DNA of 64,000 nt from Micromonospora profundi (GTDB lineage Bacteria > Actinomycetota > Actinomycetes > Mycobacteriales > Micromonosporaceae), in NCBI RefSeq assembly GCF_011927785.1, contig NZ_JAATJK010000001.1, positions 2,294,001 through 2,358,000 on the forward strand, written 5' to 3'. Each line of letters starts with the position of its first letter. Positions within the stretch are counted from its first letter, which is position 1. The notes under the pieces were generated by a model. The model ran no database searches, was not told the DNA's origin, and saw nothing but the letters and a program-made list of their open reading frames with translations. Shown here in pieces: positions 1 through 8,759 of this stretch. Made by a program: the position numbers and the translations under genes.

Positions 1-2
1 AC

Positions 3-1400
3 GGCCGGGTCCTGACCCACATCGCGCCCGCCTCGCCTGCCGAGGTGGACGCCGCCGTCCGGGAGGCGCGTGCCGCCCAGCCGGCGTGGGCCCGCCGCAC
101 CGGCAGCGACCGTGGCCGGATCCTGCACGCGGTCGCCGACCTCATCGAGGCCCGCATCGACGAGCTGGCCGAGACCGAGACCCGCAACACCGGCAAGATC
201 CTCAGCGACACCCGCCGGGAGGCGATCCGGGCCGCCAACAGCTTCCGCTACTACGCCGGCTGGGCCGAGCAGGTACGGGGCGAGACCATCCCGGTCGGTC
301 CGGAGTACCACACCTACACGGTGCCCGAGCCGCACGGCGTCGTCGCCGGTGTCATCCCGTGGAACGTGCCGTTCTTCTTCGCGGTTAAGAAGATCGCCCC
401 GGCGCTCGCCTTCGGCAACGCCTGCGTGCTCAAGCCGGCCGAGGAGACGCCGTTGACGGCCCTGCGGCTGGCCGGCCTGCTGGCCGAGGCGGGCGTGCCC
501 GACGGGCTGGTACGGGTGCTGCCCGGTGGCCGGGAGACCGGCGTGGCACTGGTGTCGCACCCGGACGTCGACCTGATCGTGTTCACCGGCCACCACGACA
601 CCGGCAAGGCGATCGCCCGGTCGGCGGCGGCCAACCTGACCCCGGTGGCGCTGGAGCTGGGGGGCAAGTCGCCGCAGGTCCTCTTCCCCGACGCCGACCT
701 GGACCAGGCCGTAGACGCAGTGGTGCTGGGCGTATTCGCCTCCTGCGGGCAGATGTGCATCGCCGGCTCCCGGCTGGTCCTGCACGAGTCGATCTACGAC
801 GACGTGCTGGACCGGGTGGCCGAGCGGGTGCGGTCACTGCGGGTGGGCGACCCGTTCGACGCCGAGACGGACCTGGGTCCGCAGATCACCGCCGTGCAGC
901 GGGACAAGACGGCGGCGTTCATCGCCGAGTCCAGCGGCGTGGGTCGGCTTGTCGCGCAGGCCACGCTGCCGGACACCGAGCGGCTGCGCAACGGCTTCTA
1001 CGTGGCGCCGACGGTGTTCGACAGGTTGGACGACAACGCCCGCCTGCTGCGCGAGGAGGTGTTCGGGCCGGTCCTCGCGGTGTCGTCCTTCCGCGACGAC
1101 GCCGACGCGCTGCGGCTGGCCAACGACACTGAGTTCGGCCTGGCTGCGGGCATCTGGACCGCCGACATCGCCCGCGCACACCGGTTCGCCGGGCAGGTGC
1201 GGGCGGGCACGGTGTGGATCAACACCTACCGGGTGATGTCCGACCTGGTGCCGTTCGGCGGTGTCGGCCTGTCCGGGTACGGCCGCGAGAACGGCACCGA
1301 GGCGGCCCGGCTCTACCTGCGCTCGAAGTCGGTGTGGACCTCGCTGACCGGCGGCACCCCGCAGGGGTACGGCATGGGAGGCGCTGGTGCGGCAGGCTGA
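3..1400 (+). CDS. Aldehyde dehydrogenase family protein, 5' end outside window
   Basis: This is an NAD(P)-dependent aldehyde dehydrogenase that oxidises an aldehyde to the carboxylate. The reading frame is open from base 3, so the N-terminus lies left of the window. The fragment spans the whole catalytic core: the ELGGKSP segment with the general-base Glu, the nucleophile in FASCGQMCIAGSR, and the EEVFGPVL cofactor motif. About 465 residues are visible, close to full length (480-500). Its last 14 bases overlap the MFS gene, so the two are probably co-transcribed. It may supply an oxidation step for the catabolic genes to the right. The substrate cannot be read from sequence. Confidence 0.93.
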   Translation, partial: GRVLTHIAPASPAEVDAAVREARAAQPAWARRTGSDRGRILHAVADLIEARIDELAETETRNTGKILSDTRREAIRAANSFRYYAGWAEQVRGETIPVGPEYHTYTVPEPHGVVAGVIPWNVPFFFAVKKIAPALAFGNACVLKPAEETPLTALRLAGLLAEAGVPDGLVRVLPGGRETGVALVSHPDVDLIVFTGHHDTGKAIARSAAANLTPVALELGGKSPQVLFPDADLDQAVDAVVLGVFASCGQMCIAGSRLVLHESIYDDVLDRVAERVRSLRVGDPFDAETDLGPQITAVQRDKTAAFIAESSGVGRLVAQATLPDTERLRNGFYVAPTVFDRLDDNARLLREEVFGPVLAVSSFRDDADALRLANDTEFGLAAGIWTADIARAHRFAGQVRAGTVWINTYRVMSDLVPFGGVGLSGYGRENGTEAARLYLRSKSVWTSLTGGTPQGYGMGGAGAAG

Positions 1401-2658
1401 CCGCCCGACCGGGTCACCGGTCGACGCGCCAGCCGACGAGAGAGGCCGCGGCGGTCTCGCGCTACTGCGGGACCGCCGCTTCGGCCCGTACTTCTTCGGG
1501 TCGCTGGCGTCGAACACCGGCACGTGGTTCCAGAACGTCGCGGCGATCCTGACGATCTACGCGCTGACCCGCTCGGCGTTCATGGTGGGTCTGGTCACCG
1601 CCCTGCAGTTCGCCATGCAGTTGGTCCTCGCCCCGGTGATCGGGGCGTTGGCCGACCGTGTCGACCGGCGGCGGCTGATCATCGTGGGGCAGACGCTCGG
1701 CGGTTCCGCCGCGGCGGTGCTCGCGCTGCTGGCTTTCCTGGACGCGTTGAACCCGGGGCTGCTGCTCACGTTCATCGGGTTGTCCGGGGTGGGTCAGGCG
1801 ATCACCGGTCCGGCCGCGCAGGCGTTGGTGCCCAATATCGTGGGCCGCGCCGACGTGCCGCAGGCGATCGCCCTGCACTCGCTGACGTTCAACCTGTCGC
1901 GGGCCATCGGCCCGGTGGCCGGGGCGGCCACGTACGCGGTGGCCGGCGCCGGTACGGCGTTCGCCGTCAACGCCGCAAGCTTCCTGGCGTTCGCGCTGGC
2001 GCTGCGCGGTGTGCGGCTACCGAAACCGGCTGCCGGCGCGCGGGGCCGGCTGGGCGTGTTGGGCGGGGTCGCCTACGTACGGCACCGGCCCGTGCTGGTG
2101 CGATGCCTGGTGGCCGTGGCCCTGATCGGCCTGGCGATGGAGCCGATCAACACGTTGTCGCCGTTGTTCGCCGAGAGCTTCGGCGGCGGTGACCTGCTGG
2201 TGGGTGTCTTCATCACCTTCTTCGGCGTCGGCTCGGCGCTGATCGCCATCTTCGTGGGCCGGCTGCGGCGCACGGTGGGCAGCGGCAAGACGGGCGCGGT
2301 CGGTGTGGCCGCGCTGGCCGTGGGGATGGCGGTGTTGGCGGTGAGCCCGGGACCGGTGCTGGCCACCGTCGGCATCGCCGTGGGTGGGGCCGGTTACCTG
2401 CTCGCTGTCAGCGACGTCAACGCCACCATGCAGGAGGGGCTGTCCGACGCGGTGCGCGGCCGCGTGATGGCGCTGTGGTCGATGTGCTTCCTCGGTATCC
2501 GGCCGGGCGCCGCGATGCTGCACGGCTGGCTGGGCGACACGTTCTCGGCATCTGCCGGCGCGTTCGTCGCGGCCGGGTCCGCGGTGGCCGCCGCTGTGGT
2601 CCTGCGCGGTCGGCTGACCCGACGCGGTGACGCCGACGGGCCTGTCCAGCAGGGATGA
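1387..2658 (+). CDS. MFS transporter (MFS_3 / enterobactin-exporter type)
   Basis: A 423-residue integral membrane protein of the major facilitator superfamily. It has about twelve hydrophobic segments, the motif between helices 2 and 3 reads ADRVDRRRL, and FFGSLASNTGTWFQNVA near residue 35 is typical of the MFS_3 group. These are proton-driven exporters or importers of small molecules. The GTG start at 1387 lies inside the end of the aldehyde dehydrogenase gene, which implies translational coupling. The next gene has its own promoter, so this transporter probably belongs to the upstream unit. The substrate is unknown. Confidence 0.9.
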   Translation: MRQADRPTGSPVDAPADERGRGGLALLRDRRFGPYFFGSLASNTGTWFQNVAAILTIYALTRSAFMVGLVTALQFAMQLVLAPVIGALADRVDRRRLIIVGQTLGGSAAAVLALLAFLDALNPGLLLTFIGLSGVGQAITGPAAQALVPNIVGRADVPQAIALHSLTFNLSRAIGPVAGAATYAVAGAGTAFAVNAASFLAFALALRGVRLPKPAAGARGRLGVLGGVAYVRHRPVLVRCLVAVALIGLAMEPINTLSPLFAESFGGGDLLVGVFITFFGVGSALIAIFVGRLRRTVGSGKTGAVGVAALAVGMAVLAVSPGPVLATVGIAVGGAGYLLAVSDVNATMQEGLSDAVRGRVMALWSMCFLGIRPGAAMLHGWLGDTFSASAGAFVAAGSAVAAAVVLRGRLTRRGDADGPVQQG

Positions 2659-2673
2659 CGGAGCGCGTCGCCG

Positions 2674-2703
2674 TTGACCTGGAACTGTATTCCAACCTAT
2701 TCT
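2674..2703 (+). promoter_or_regulatory. Sigma-70-like promoter of the CoA-transferase operon
   Basis: TTGACC at 2674-2679 and TATTCT at 2698-2703 are separated by 18 bases, a good match to vegetative -35 and -10 boxes. They lie in the only intergenic gap ahead of the five-gene operon that starts at 2757. The assignment is by eye and no start site is known. Confidence 0.55.
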
Positions 2704-2716
2704 GCTGAGCGAAACA

Positions 2717-2737
2717 CCGTTCGTTTGAAGCGAACGG
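2717..2737. promoter_or_regulatory. 21-bp operator-like palindrome
   Basis: The arms CCGTTCG and CGAACGG flank a 7-base centre that is itself almost symmetrical, so 18 of 20 paired positions match around base 2727. It begins 13 bases after the -10 box, a position where a bound repressor would block transcription. GTTCG/CGAAC arms occur in sites of IclR- and TetR-family regulators. No such regulator is encoded next to it in this window. Confidence 0.6.
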
Positions 2738-2756
2738 ACTGAGTTGGGGAGGCCCA

Positions 2757-3956
2757 GTGCACGACGGACCGCTGACCGGACTCCGCGTCATCGACGCCTC
2801 GACGATCCTGGCCGGCCCTCTGTGCTGCCAGATCCTCGGCGACTTCGGTGCCGACGTCATCAAGGTCGAACACCCCGTTGCCGGAGACAGCATGCGCGGA
2901 CACGGCCACGCCAAGGACGGCGTACCGCTGTGGTGGAAGGAGATCTCCCGCAACAAGCGCACCCTCGGCCTCAAGCTGTCCGCGCCCGAGGGCGCCGACC
3001 TGCTGCTGCGCCTGGCCGCCACCGCCGACGTGCTGGTGGAGAACTTCCGCCCCGGCACCCTGGAGCGGTGGGGGATCGGCCCCGAGAAGCTCCACGAGGT
3101 CAACCCCGGCCTGGTCATCGTGCGCATCTCCGGCTTCGGCCAGCAGGGCCCGTACGCCAGCCGACCCGGCTTCGGCACCCTCGCCGAGGCGATGAGCGGC
3201 TTCGCCCACCTCACCGGCGACGAGAACGGCCCGCCCACGCTGCCCGCGTTCGGCCTCGCCGACAGCATCTGCGGCATCGCCGCGTCGTCGGCCACGATGA
3301 CGGCGTTGTTCGCCCGCGACCGCAACGGCGGCAAGGGCCAGGTCGTCGACATGAGCCTGCTGGAGCCGATCATGATGGCGGTCGGCCCCGGCCCCACCGT
3401 CTACGACCAGCTCGGCGTCGTCGAGCACCGGCACGGCAACCGGTCCACCAACAACTCCCCCCGCAACACCTACCGCACCAAGGACGGCGACTGGGTCGCC
3501 GTGTCCACGAGCGCGCAGTCCATCGCCGAGCGGGTCCTGCGCCTCGTCGGTCACCCCGAGGTCATCGACGAGCCGTGGTTCGCCTCCGGCCGGCAACGCG
3601 CCGCGCACGCCGACCTGCTCGACGAGTACGTCGGCGGGTGGATCGCCGAGCGCACCCGCGACGAGGTCATGCGCGCCTTCGAAGAGGCCGGCGCCGCCGT
3701 CGCCGCCGTCTACACCGCCCGCGACATCGTGGCCGACGAACACGTCCAGGCCGCCAAGATGGTCGTCAAGGTCCCCGACCCCGACCTCGGCGAGGTCCTC
3801 ATGCACAACGTGCTGTGGCGCATGTCCGACACACCGGGCCGGATCCGTTTCACCGGCCGGCCGCTCGGCGCCGACACCGACGACCTCCTCGTCAACGAAC
3901 TCGGCTGCGCTCCCGACGCCGTCGCGGAGCTGCGCTCGCGGGAGATCGTGGCCTGA
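2757..3956 (+). CDS. CaiB/BaiF-family (class III) CoA-transferase
   Basis: A 399-residue family III CoA-transferase, which moves CoA between carboxylic acids. Visible family features are GLRVIDASTILAGPLCCQILGDFGADVIKVE at the N-terminus (read as two blocks), the NKRTLGLKL strand, ENFRPGTLERWG, and the LTGDENGPP...FGLADSICG region carrying the Asp used for acyl-anhydride catalysis. The GTG start follows GGGGAGG by 6 bases. It opens a five-gene + strand operon behind the palindrome at 2717. With the CitE-type lyase at 7755 it probably activates a dicarboxylic or branched acid that the lyase later splits. The exact acid is unknown. Confidence 0.92.
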   Translation: MHDGPLTGLRVIDASTILAGPLCCQILGDFGADVIKVEHPVAGDSMRGHGHAKDGVPLWWKEISRNKRTLGLKLSAPEGADLLLRLAATADVLVENFRPGTLERWGIGPEKLHEVNPGLVIVRISGFGQQGPYASRPGFGTLAEAMSGFAHLTGDENGPPTLPAFGLADSICGIAASSATMTALFARDRNGGKGQVVDMSLLEPIMMAVGPGPTVYDQLGVVEHRHGNRSTNNSPRNTYRTKDGDWVAVSTSAQSIAERVLRLVGHPEVIDEPWFASGRQRAAHADLLDEYVGGWIAERTRDEVMRAFEEAGAAVAAVYTARDIVADEHVQAAKMVVKVPDPDLGEVLMHNVLWRMSDTPGRIRFTGRPLGADTDDLLVNELGCAPDAVAELRSREIVA

Positions 3957-3984
3957 CGGTCGTCACCACCGATTAAGGATTGTC

Positions 3985-4839
3985 GTGACCACAACGAACA
4001 TCACCAGCGACGCCGGCACGGCCGCGCTCCTGGCCGCCGTCGAGGCGGGGGTCCGGGTGTACGACCTGGGCCGCCGCCTCACCATCGGCATGCCCCAGTC
4101 GCCGAACCACCCGCCGTTCTGGCACGCCCTGCCCCGCCGGCACGGCGACGCGGTACGCCCCGACGGCGGCTCCGCCGCCAACGACATCATCACCATGGGC
4201 ACCCACGTCGGCACCCACATCGACGCGTTCTCCCACGTCTCGCAGGACGGCCGGCTGCTCGACGGCTCCGACGCCGCCGACGCCGGCCGCGGCGGCCGCT
4301 ACCCCGACCTGGGCGCGCACACCATCGCCCCGATCGTGCGCCGCGGCGTGTTGCTCGACGTCCCCGCCGCCCTGGGCCTGCCCGACGGCTGCGAGCCCGG
4401 ATACGAGATCACCCCCGCCGACCTGTCGTCAGCCGCCGACCGGCAGGGCACCCCGCTGCGCCCCGGCGACGTGGCGCTGGTCCGCAGCGGCTGGGGCAGG
4501 CTGTTCGACCACGAGGACCGCACCCGCTACATCGGGCACACCACAGGCGTACCCGGAGTCGGCGAGGCCGGCGCCACCTGGCTTGCCGACCAGGGCGTCC
4601 ACGCCGTCGGGGCCGACACCATCGCCTTCGAGTGCCTGCCACCGGGCGCGGGGCACAGCGTCCTGCCCGCCCACCGCGTGCTGCTCGTCGAACGCGGCGT
4701 CTACATCATCGAGACGATGGCGCTGGAGGAGCTGGCCGCCGACAACGTCCACGAGTTCCTCTTCGTCCTGTCGCCGCTGGCCATCTTCGGCGCCACCGGC
4801 TCACCCGTGCGCCCTCTGGCCGTGGTCGCCCGTGTCTGA
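3985..4839 (+). CDS. Cyclase family protein (metal-dependent hydrolase, kynurenine-formamidase/isatin-hydrolase fold)
   Basis: A 284-residue member of the cyclase family. The metal-binding motif HVGTHIDAFSH (HxGTHxDxxxH) is complete near residue 75, and SNHPPFW upstream and GADTIAFE downstream are also conserved in the family. Characterised relatives hydrolyse amide or lactam bonds (kynurenine formamidase, isatin hydrolase) using Mn or Zn. The GTG start has AAGGA about 5 bases upstream. It lies between the CoA-transferase (28 bases away) and the MmgE/PrpD gene (8-base overlap), so it belongs to the same pathway. Cleavage of a cyclic or formyl amide is a reasonable but untested role. Confidence 0.88.
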   Translation: MTTTNITSDAGTAALLAAVEAGVRVYDLGRRLTIGMPQSPNHPPFWHALPRRHGDAVRPDGGSAANDIITMGTHVGTHIDAFSHVSQDGRLLDGSDAADAGRGGRYPDLGAHTIAPIVRRGVLLDVPAALGLPDGCEPGYEITPADLSSAADRQGTPLRPGDVALVRSGWGRLFDHEDRTRYIGHTTGVPGVGEAGATWLADQGVHAVGADTIAFECLPPGAGHSVLPAHRVLLVERGVYIIETMALEELAADNVHEFLFVLSPLAIFGATGSPVRPLAVVARV

Positions 4840-6250
4840 GCAGACCCTGGCCCGGCAACTCGCCGCGTTCGCCGCCCGCACCGGCGACGAGCCGGTGCCC
4901 GAGCGCGTCGCCGCCAGCGTGCGCCAACGGGTCCTGGACATCCTCGGCCTGTGCGTGGGCGCGCACCGGCTGCCCACCAGCCGCGCCGCCCTGGAGTTCG
5001 TCGCCGACCAGGGCGGACGCGCCCAGGCCCACGTCGTCGGGCTACCCGACGCGGTGCCCGCGGCGCAGGCCGCGTTCGGCAACGGCGTCCTGGCGCACTC
5101 GCTGGACTACGACGACACCCACCTGCCCTCGGTGCTGCACCCCAGCGCCGCCGTCGTCCCGGCGGCCCTGGCCGCCGCCCAGGCCGCCGGCGCCGACGGC
5201 GCGGCCCTCACCAACGCCGTGGCCGTCGGCATCGAGACGACGGTACGGCTGGGCATGGCCGGCTACGACCCGGCGCTGAAGAACTCGGTGTTCTTCGAGC
5301 ACGGCCAGCACGCCACCTCCATCTGCGGCGCGATGGGCGGCGCCGTGGCCGCCGGCATGCTCCTGGGCCTGGACGAGGACGGCCTACTGGACGTCCTCGG
5401 TGTCACCGCCTCCATGGCCTCCGGGGTGATCGAGGCCAACCGGACCGGCGGCACTGTCAAGCGGCTGCACTGCGGCTGGGCCGCCCACAGCGCCGTCACC
5501 GCCGCCGACCTGGTCCGACGCGGCTTCACCGGGCCACCCACCGTCCTGGAGGGCCGCTTCGGCTTCTTCACCGCCTTCCTGCGCGGCGAAGCCGACCACG
5601 ACCAGATCACCGACGGCCTCGGCCAGCGGTGGGCGGTGCCGGACATCTTCTTCAAGCCGTACCCCGCCAACCACTTCACCCACGCGGCCATCGACGCCGG
5701 CCTGGCCCTGCGCGCCGCGGGCGTGCCCGTGGACCGGATCACCCACATCGAACTGCGGGTACCCGCAGCGGTGATCCGCACCATCGGTGAGCCGATCACC
5801 ACCAAACGCGCACCGGAAACCGGCTACCAGGCGCAGTTCAGCGGCCCGTACGCCGTCGTCGCCGGCCTGCTCGGCGGCGGGGGACTGGGGCTCGGCCTTG
5901 GCGACTTCACCGACGACCTGGCCCGTGACCCGCAGCGCCGGGCACTGATGGCCCGCGTCGACGTCGTCCCCGACGACGAGTGCAACACGATCTTCCCGCA
6001 CCAGTTCCCGGCCATCGTGACGGTACGCACCGACGACGGGCAGACCTGGCGCGAGGAGGTGCTGACCAACCGCGGCGGCCCGCAGCGACCCCTGTCCGAC
6101 GCGGAACTGGCGTTGAAGTTCCGGGACAACGTCGCCGGACGTGTCGACTCCGACACCGCCGACCAGGTCGTCGCCGCGGTACTCGGCCTCGCCGACGTCA
6201 CCGACGTCGGTGACCTGCTGCTCCCACTGACCCGACTACAGGCCGACTGA
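4832..6250 (+). CDS. MmgE/PrpD family protein
   Basis: A 472-residue protein of the family that includes 2-methylcitrate dehydratase (PrpD) and cis-aconitate decarboxylase. Recognisable segments are RQRVLDILGLCVGA, FGNGVLAHSLDYDDTH (the DDTH active-site motif), ATSICGAMGGAVAAG, KRLHCGWAAHSA and FKPYPANHFTH. The GTG start at 4832 overlaps the cyclase stop by 8 bases. An earlier in-frame start at 4583 would run through the cyclase gene and is rejected. Beside a CaiB transferase and a CitE-type lyase it could dehydrate or decarboxylate a tricarboxylate-like intermediate. The substrate is not known. Confidence 0.9.
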   Translation: MSEQTLARQLAAFAARTGDEPVPERVAASVRQRVLDILGLCVGAHRLPTSRAALEFVADQGGRAQAHVVGLPDAVPAAQAAFGNGVLAHSLDYDDTHLPSVLHPSAAVVPAALAAAQAAGADGAALTNAVAVGIETTVRLGMAGYDPALKNSVFFEHGQHATSICGAMGGAVAAGMLLGLDEDGLLDVLGVTASMASGVIEANRTGGTVKRLHCGWAAHSAVTAADLVRRGFTGPPTVLEGRFGFFTAFLRGEADHDQITDGLGQRWAVPDIFFKPYPANHFTHAAIDAGLALRAAGVPVDRITHIELRVPAAVIRTIGEPITTKRAPETGYQAQFSGPYAVVAGLLGGGGLGLGLGDFTDDLARDPQRRALMARVDVVPDDECNTIFPHQFPAIVTVRTDDGQTWREEVLTNRGGPQRPLSDAELALKFRDNVAGRVDSDTADQVVAAVLGLADVTDVGDLLLPLTRLQAD

Positions 6251-6291
6251 CGCCGGCACCGACTCGCTGTCCGCCAACACAGGAGCACACA

Positions 6292-7758
6292 GTGGAACCT
6301 TTCGACCTCGTAGTGAAAAACGTCAGAGTGGTGCGGCACGACCAGCCCGAACCGGCGGCGCTGGACATCGCCGTCCGCGACGGCCGCGTGGCCCGCCTCG
6401 CCCCGAAGATCGACCCGACCGGCGCGAAGGCCGTCGTCGACGGCGGCGGCAAGCTCGCCTTCCCCGGCGTCGTCGACGCCCACCAGCACTGGGGCATCTA
6501 CCACCCGCTGGCCGAGGACACCGCCACGGAGAGCCGCGCCTGCGCGCAGGGCGGCGTCACCTCCGCCATCAACTACATCCGCACCGGGCAGTACTACCTC
6601 AACCGCGGCGGACCGTACCGCGAGTTCTTCCCCGAGGTGCGCAACGCCACCGACCACAAGTCCTACGTCGACTACGCGTTCCACGTCGCGCCCATGACCA
6701 GCGAGCACATCGACGAGATCCCCGAGCTGATCCGCGACCACGGCGTCACCTCGTTCAAGGTGTTCATGTTCTACGGCGGCCACGGCCTGCACGGCCGTTC
6801 CACCGACCAGAGCTCCTTCCTCATGATCCCGCCGGACGCCCGCTACGACTACGCGCACTTCGAGTTCGTCATGCGCGGCGTGCAGGCCGCCCGCGAGCAG
6901 TTCCCCGACCTGGCCGACGAGATCTCGCTGTCGCTGCACTGCGAGACCGCCGAGATCATGCGGGCGTACACCCGCCTCGTCGAGGAGGAGGGCGCCCTCA
7001 CCGGGCTTGCCGCCTACAGCGCCTCCCGGCCGCCGCACTCCGAGGGCCTCGCGATCAGCATCGCCTCCTACCTCGCCCACGAGACCGGCCTGCCCACCAT
7101 CAACCTGCTGCACCTGACCTCGGCGAAGGCCGTCGACGCGGCGCTGCGCATGGCCAAGGCGTTCCCGCACGTCGACTTCCGCCGCGAGGTGACGATCGGC
7201 CACCTGCTTGCCGACATCGACACCGCCTACGGCCTCGGCGGCAAGGTCAACCCGCCGCTGCGTCCCCGCGAGGACGTGGAGGCGCTGTGGGGCTACCTGC
7301 TCGACGGCCACCTCGACTGGGTCGTCAGCGACCACGCCTGCTGCCGCGCCGAAACCAAGTTCGGCGAGCCGGCCGACGACATCTTCGTCGCCAAGTCCGG
7401 CTTCGGCGGCGCCGAGTACCTGCTGCCCGGCCTGGTCAGCGAGGGCTCCAAGCGCGGCCTGTCGTACGCCCGCGTCGCCGAGTTGACCTCCTGGGCGCCA
7501 GCGCGCCGCTACGGCCTGGCCACCAAGGGCGCCATCGCCGAAGGGCTGGACGCCGACTTCTGCCTGCTGGATGAGAACCACACCTGGACGGTCCGCGCCG
7601 ACGACTCGCTGTCGACGCAGGAGTACACGCCGTTCGAGGGGATGGAACTGACCGCTCGCGTCACCGACACGTTCCTGCGCGGCGAGCAGATCCTGCGCGA
7701 CGGCGCCCTGGTCGGGCAGCCGCGCGGCCGGTACCTCTCCCGTCCCACCCGCCCGTGA
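6292..7758 (+). CDS. Dihydropyrimidinase/hydantoinase-like amidohydrolase
   Basis: A 488-residue cyclic-amidohydrolase-superfamily enzyme. All binuclear metal ligands are visible: DAHQHWG (HxH), the carbamylated Lys in TSFKVFMF, LHCETAE, LLHLTSAK and the catalytic Asp of VVSDHACC. Relatives open cyclic ureides or amides (dihydropyrimidines, hydantoins, allantoin, dihydroorotate). The GTG start follows AGGAG. The gene sits 41 bases after the MmgE/PrpD gene and overlaps the lyase gene by 4 bases, so it is an operon member. Together with the cyclase-type hydrolase it indicates that the operon opens a nitrogen heterocycle or imide. Which one cannot be read from sequence. Confidence 0.9.
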   Translation: MEPFDLVVKNVRVVRHDQPEPAALDIAVRDGRVARLAPKIDPTGAKAVVDGGGKLAFPGVVDAHQHWGIYHPLAEDTATESRACAQGGVTSAINYIRTGQYYLNRGGPYREFFPEVRNATDHKSYVDYAFHVAPMTSEHIDEIPELIRDHGVTSFKVFMFYGGHGLHGRSTDQSSFLMIPPDARYDYAHFEFVMRGVQAAREQFPDLADEISLSLHCETAEIMRAYTRLVEEEGALTGLAAYSASRPPHSEGLAISIASYLAHETGLPTINLLHLTSAKAVDAALRMAKAFPHVDFRREVTIGHLLADIDTAYGLGGKVNPPLRPREDVEALWGYLLDGHLDWVVSDHACCRAETKFGEPADDIFVAKSGFGGAEYLLPGLVSEGSKRGLSYARVAELTSWAPARRYGLATKGAIAEGLDADFCLLDENHTWTVRADDSLSTQEYTPFEGMELTARVTDTFLRGEQILRDGALVGQPRGRYLSRPTRP

Positions 7759-8630
7759 CGGCCATCGGGGCGCCCCTGCCCACCGCCCGCAGCTACCTGT
7801 ACGTGCCGGGGGACCAGCCGGACAAGATGGCCCGCTCGGCTGCCCGGGGCGCCGACGCCTGCATCCTCGACCTGGAGGACGCTGTCGCACCTGCGAACAA
7901 GGCCACCGCCAGGGCCAGCGTCGGCGCGTTCCTCGCCGACGCCCCCGCCACCGTGCAGTGGTGGGTACGCCTCAACGCGGACACGCCGGCCGCCGACATC
8001 GCCGCGGTGGTCGGCCCACGACTGATTGGTGTGGTCGTGCCGAAGGCCGACGTCGACCTGCTGGCCGAGGTGCACCGGCTGCTCGGCGACGCCGAACGCG
8101 ACAGTGGCGTCCCGCACGGGTCGACAGCCGTGTTCGCGCTGCTGGAGACGGCCAGCGGCATGCTGCACGCCGAGGCCGTGGCCGCCGCACCCCGCGTCGA
8201 GCGTCTCGGCCTGGGCGAGGCGGACCTCGCGGCGGAGCTGCGCCTGCAACCCGGCCCGGACCGGGAGGAGCTGTGGCCGCACCGCTCGCGCATCGTCCTG
8301 GCGTGCGCGGCGGTCGGCCTGGCCCCGCCGGTCGGCCCGACCGAGACGGCCCTGCGCGACCCGGACCGGCTCGAGGCGACAAGCCGCCTGTTGCTGCGTC
8401 AGGGTTACCGCGGCCGCACGGCGATCCATCCCGCTCAGGTGCCCGTCGTGAACGCGGTGTTCTCGCCGACGACTGCCGAGATCGACGCGGCCCGCGACAT
8501 CGTCGACCGACTGGCGTCCGCCGAACTCAGCGGCTCCGGAGTGGCGGTCACCGCCGACGGCCGGCTGATCGACGCCGCGGTCGCCCGCAGCGCCCGGGAG
8601 GTGCTGGACCGGGACTCGGCGGGCCGGTAG
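7755..8630 (+). CDS. HpcH/HpaI (CitE-type) CoA-ester lyase
   Basis: A 291-residue TIM-barrel lyase of the citrate-lyase-beta/malyl-CoA-lyase group. It shows RSYLYVPGDQPDKM at the N-terminus, the metal-binding ILDLEDAV, LLETASGML with the second acidic ligand, and RTAIHPAQV near the C-terminus. Such enzymes split malyl-, citramalyl- or related beta-hydroxyacyl-CoA thioesters into acetyl-CoA and an oxo acid. The GTG start overlaps the previous stop by 4 bases. It ends 14 bases before a strong terminator, so it is the last gene of the operon and probably performs the final carbon-carbon cleavage. Confidence 0.9.
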   Translation: MTAIGAPLPTARSYLYVPGDQPDKMARSAARGADACILDLEDAVAPANKATARASVGAFLADAPATVQWWVRLNADTPAADIAAVVGPRLIGVVVPKADVDLLAEVHRLLGDAERDSGVPHGSTAVFALLETASGMLHAEAVAAAPRVERLGLGEADLAAELRLQPGPDREELWPHRSRIVLACAAVGLAPPVGPTETALRDPDRLEATSRLLLRQGYRGRTAIHPAQVPVVNAVFSPTTAEIDAARDIVDRLASAELSGSGVAVTADGRLIDAAVARSAREVLDRDSAGR

Positions 8631-8644
8631 CCCGCCGACGGTGA

Positions 8645-8680
8645 CCCGCCCGACCCGTCAACGACGACGGGTCGGGCGGG
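8645..8680 (+). terminator. Strong GC hairpin ending the CoA-transferase operon
   Basis: A perfect 15-bp stem (8645-8659 paired with 8666-8680) encloses a 6-base loop, 14 bases after the lyase stop. There is no U-run, as is common for actinobacterial terminators. Confidence 0.75.
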
Positions 8681-8711
8681 GAACCACCTGGACAGCCCCT
8701 TGCTCCCGAAA

Positions 8712-8745
8712 CATCATCATGTTTAGCATGTTAAACCTGGTGATG
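8712..8745. promoter_or_regulatory. 34-bp extended palindrome (operator) ahead of the flavin operon
   Basis: The core GTTTAGCATGTTAAAC (8721-8736) is symmetrical except for one base pair. Outer arms CATCA (8712-8716) and TGATG (8741-8745) sit at equal distance from the centre. The whole element is A/T-rich in a G+C-rich region and ends 14 bases before the ApbE start codon. A weak promoter (TTGCTC at 8700, TAGCAT at 8724) would overlap it. The convergent GntR regulator at 12956 is the obvious candidate ligand. This is inferred from position only. Confidence 0.6.
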
Positions 8746-8759
8746 AAGGGAGCACACGC

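Noticed and set aside
4583..4831. N-terminal extension of the MmgE/PrpD gene
   Set aside because: It overlaps the cyclase gene in another frame; the GTG at 4832 gives a protein of normal length.
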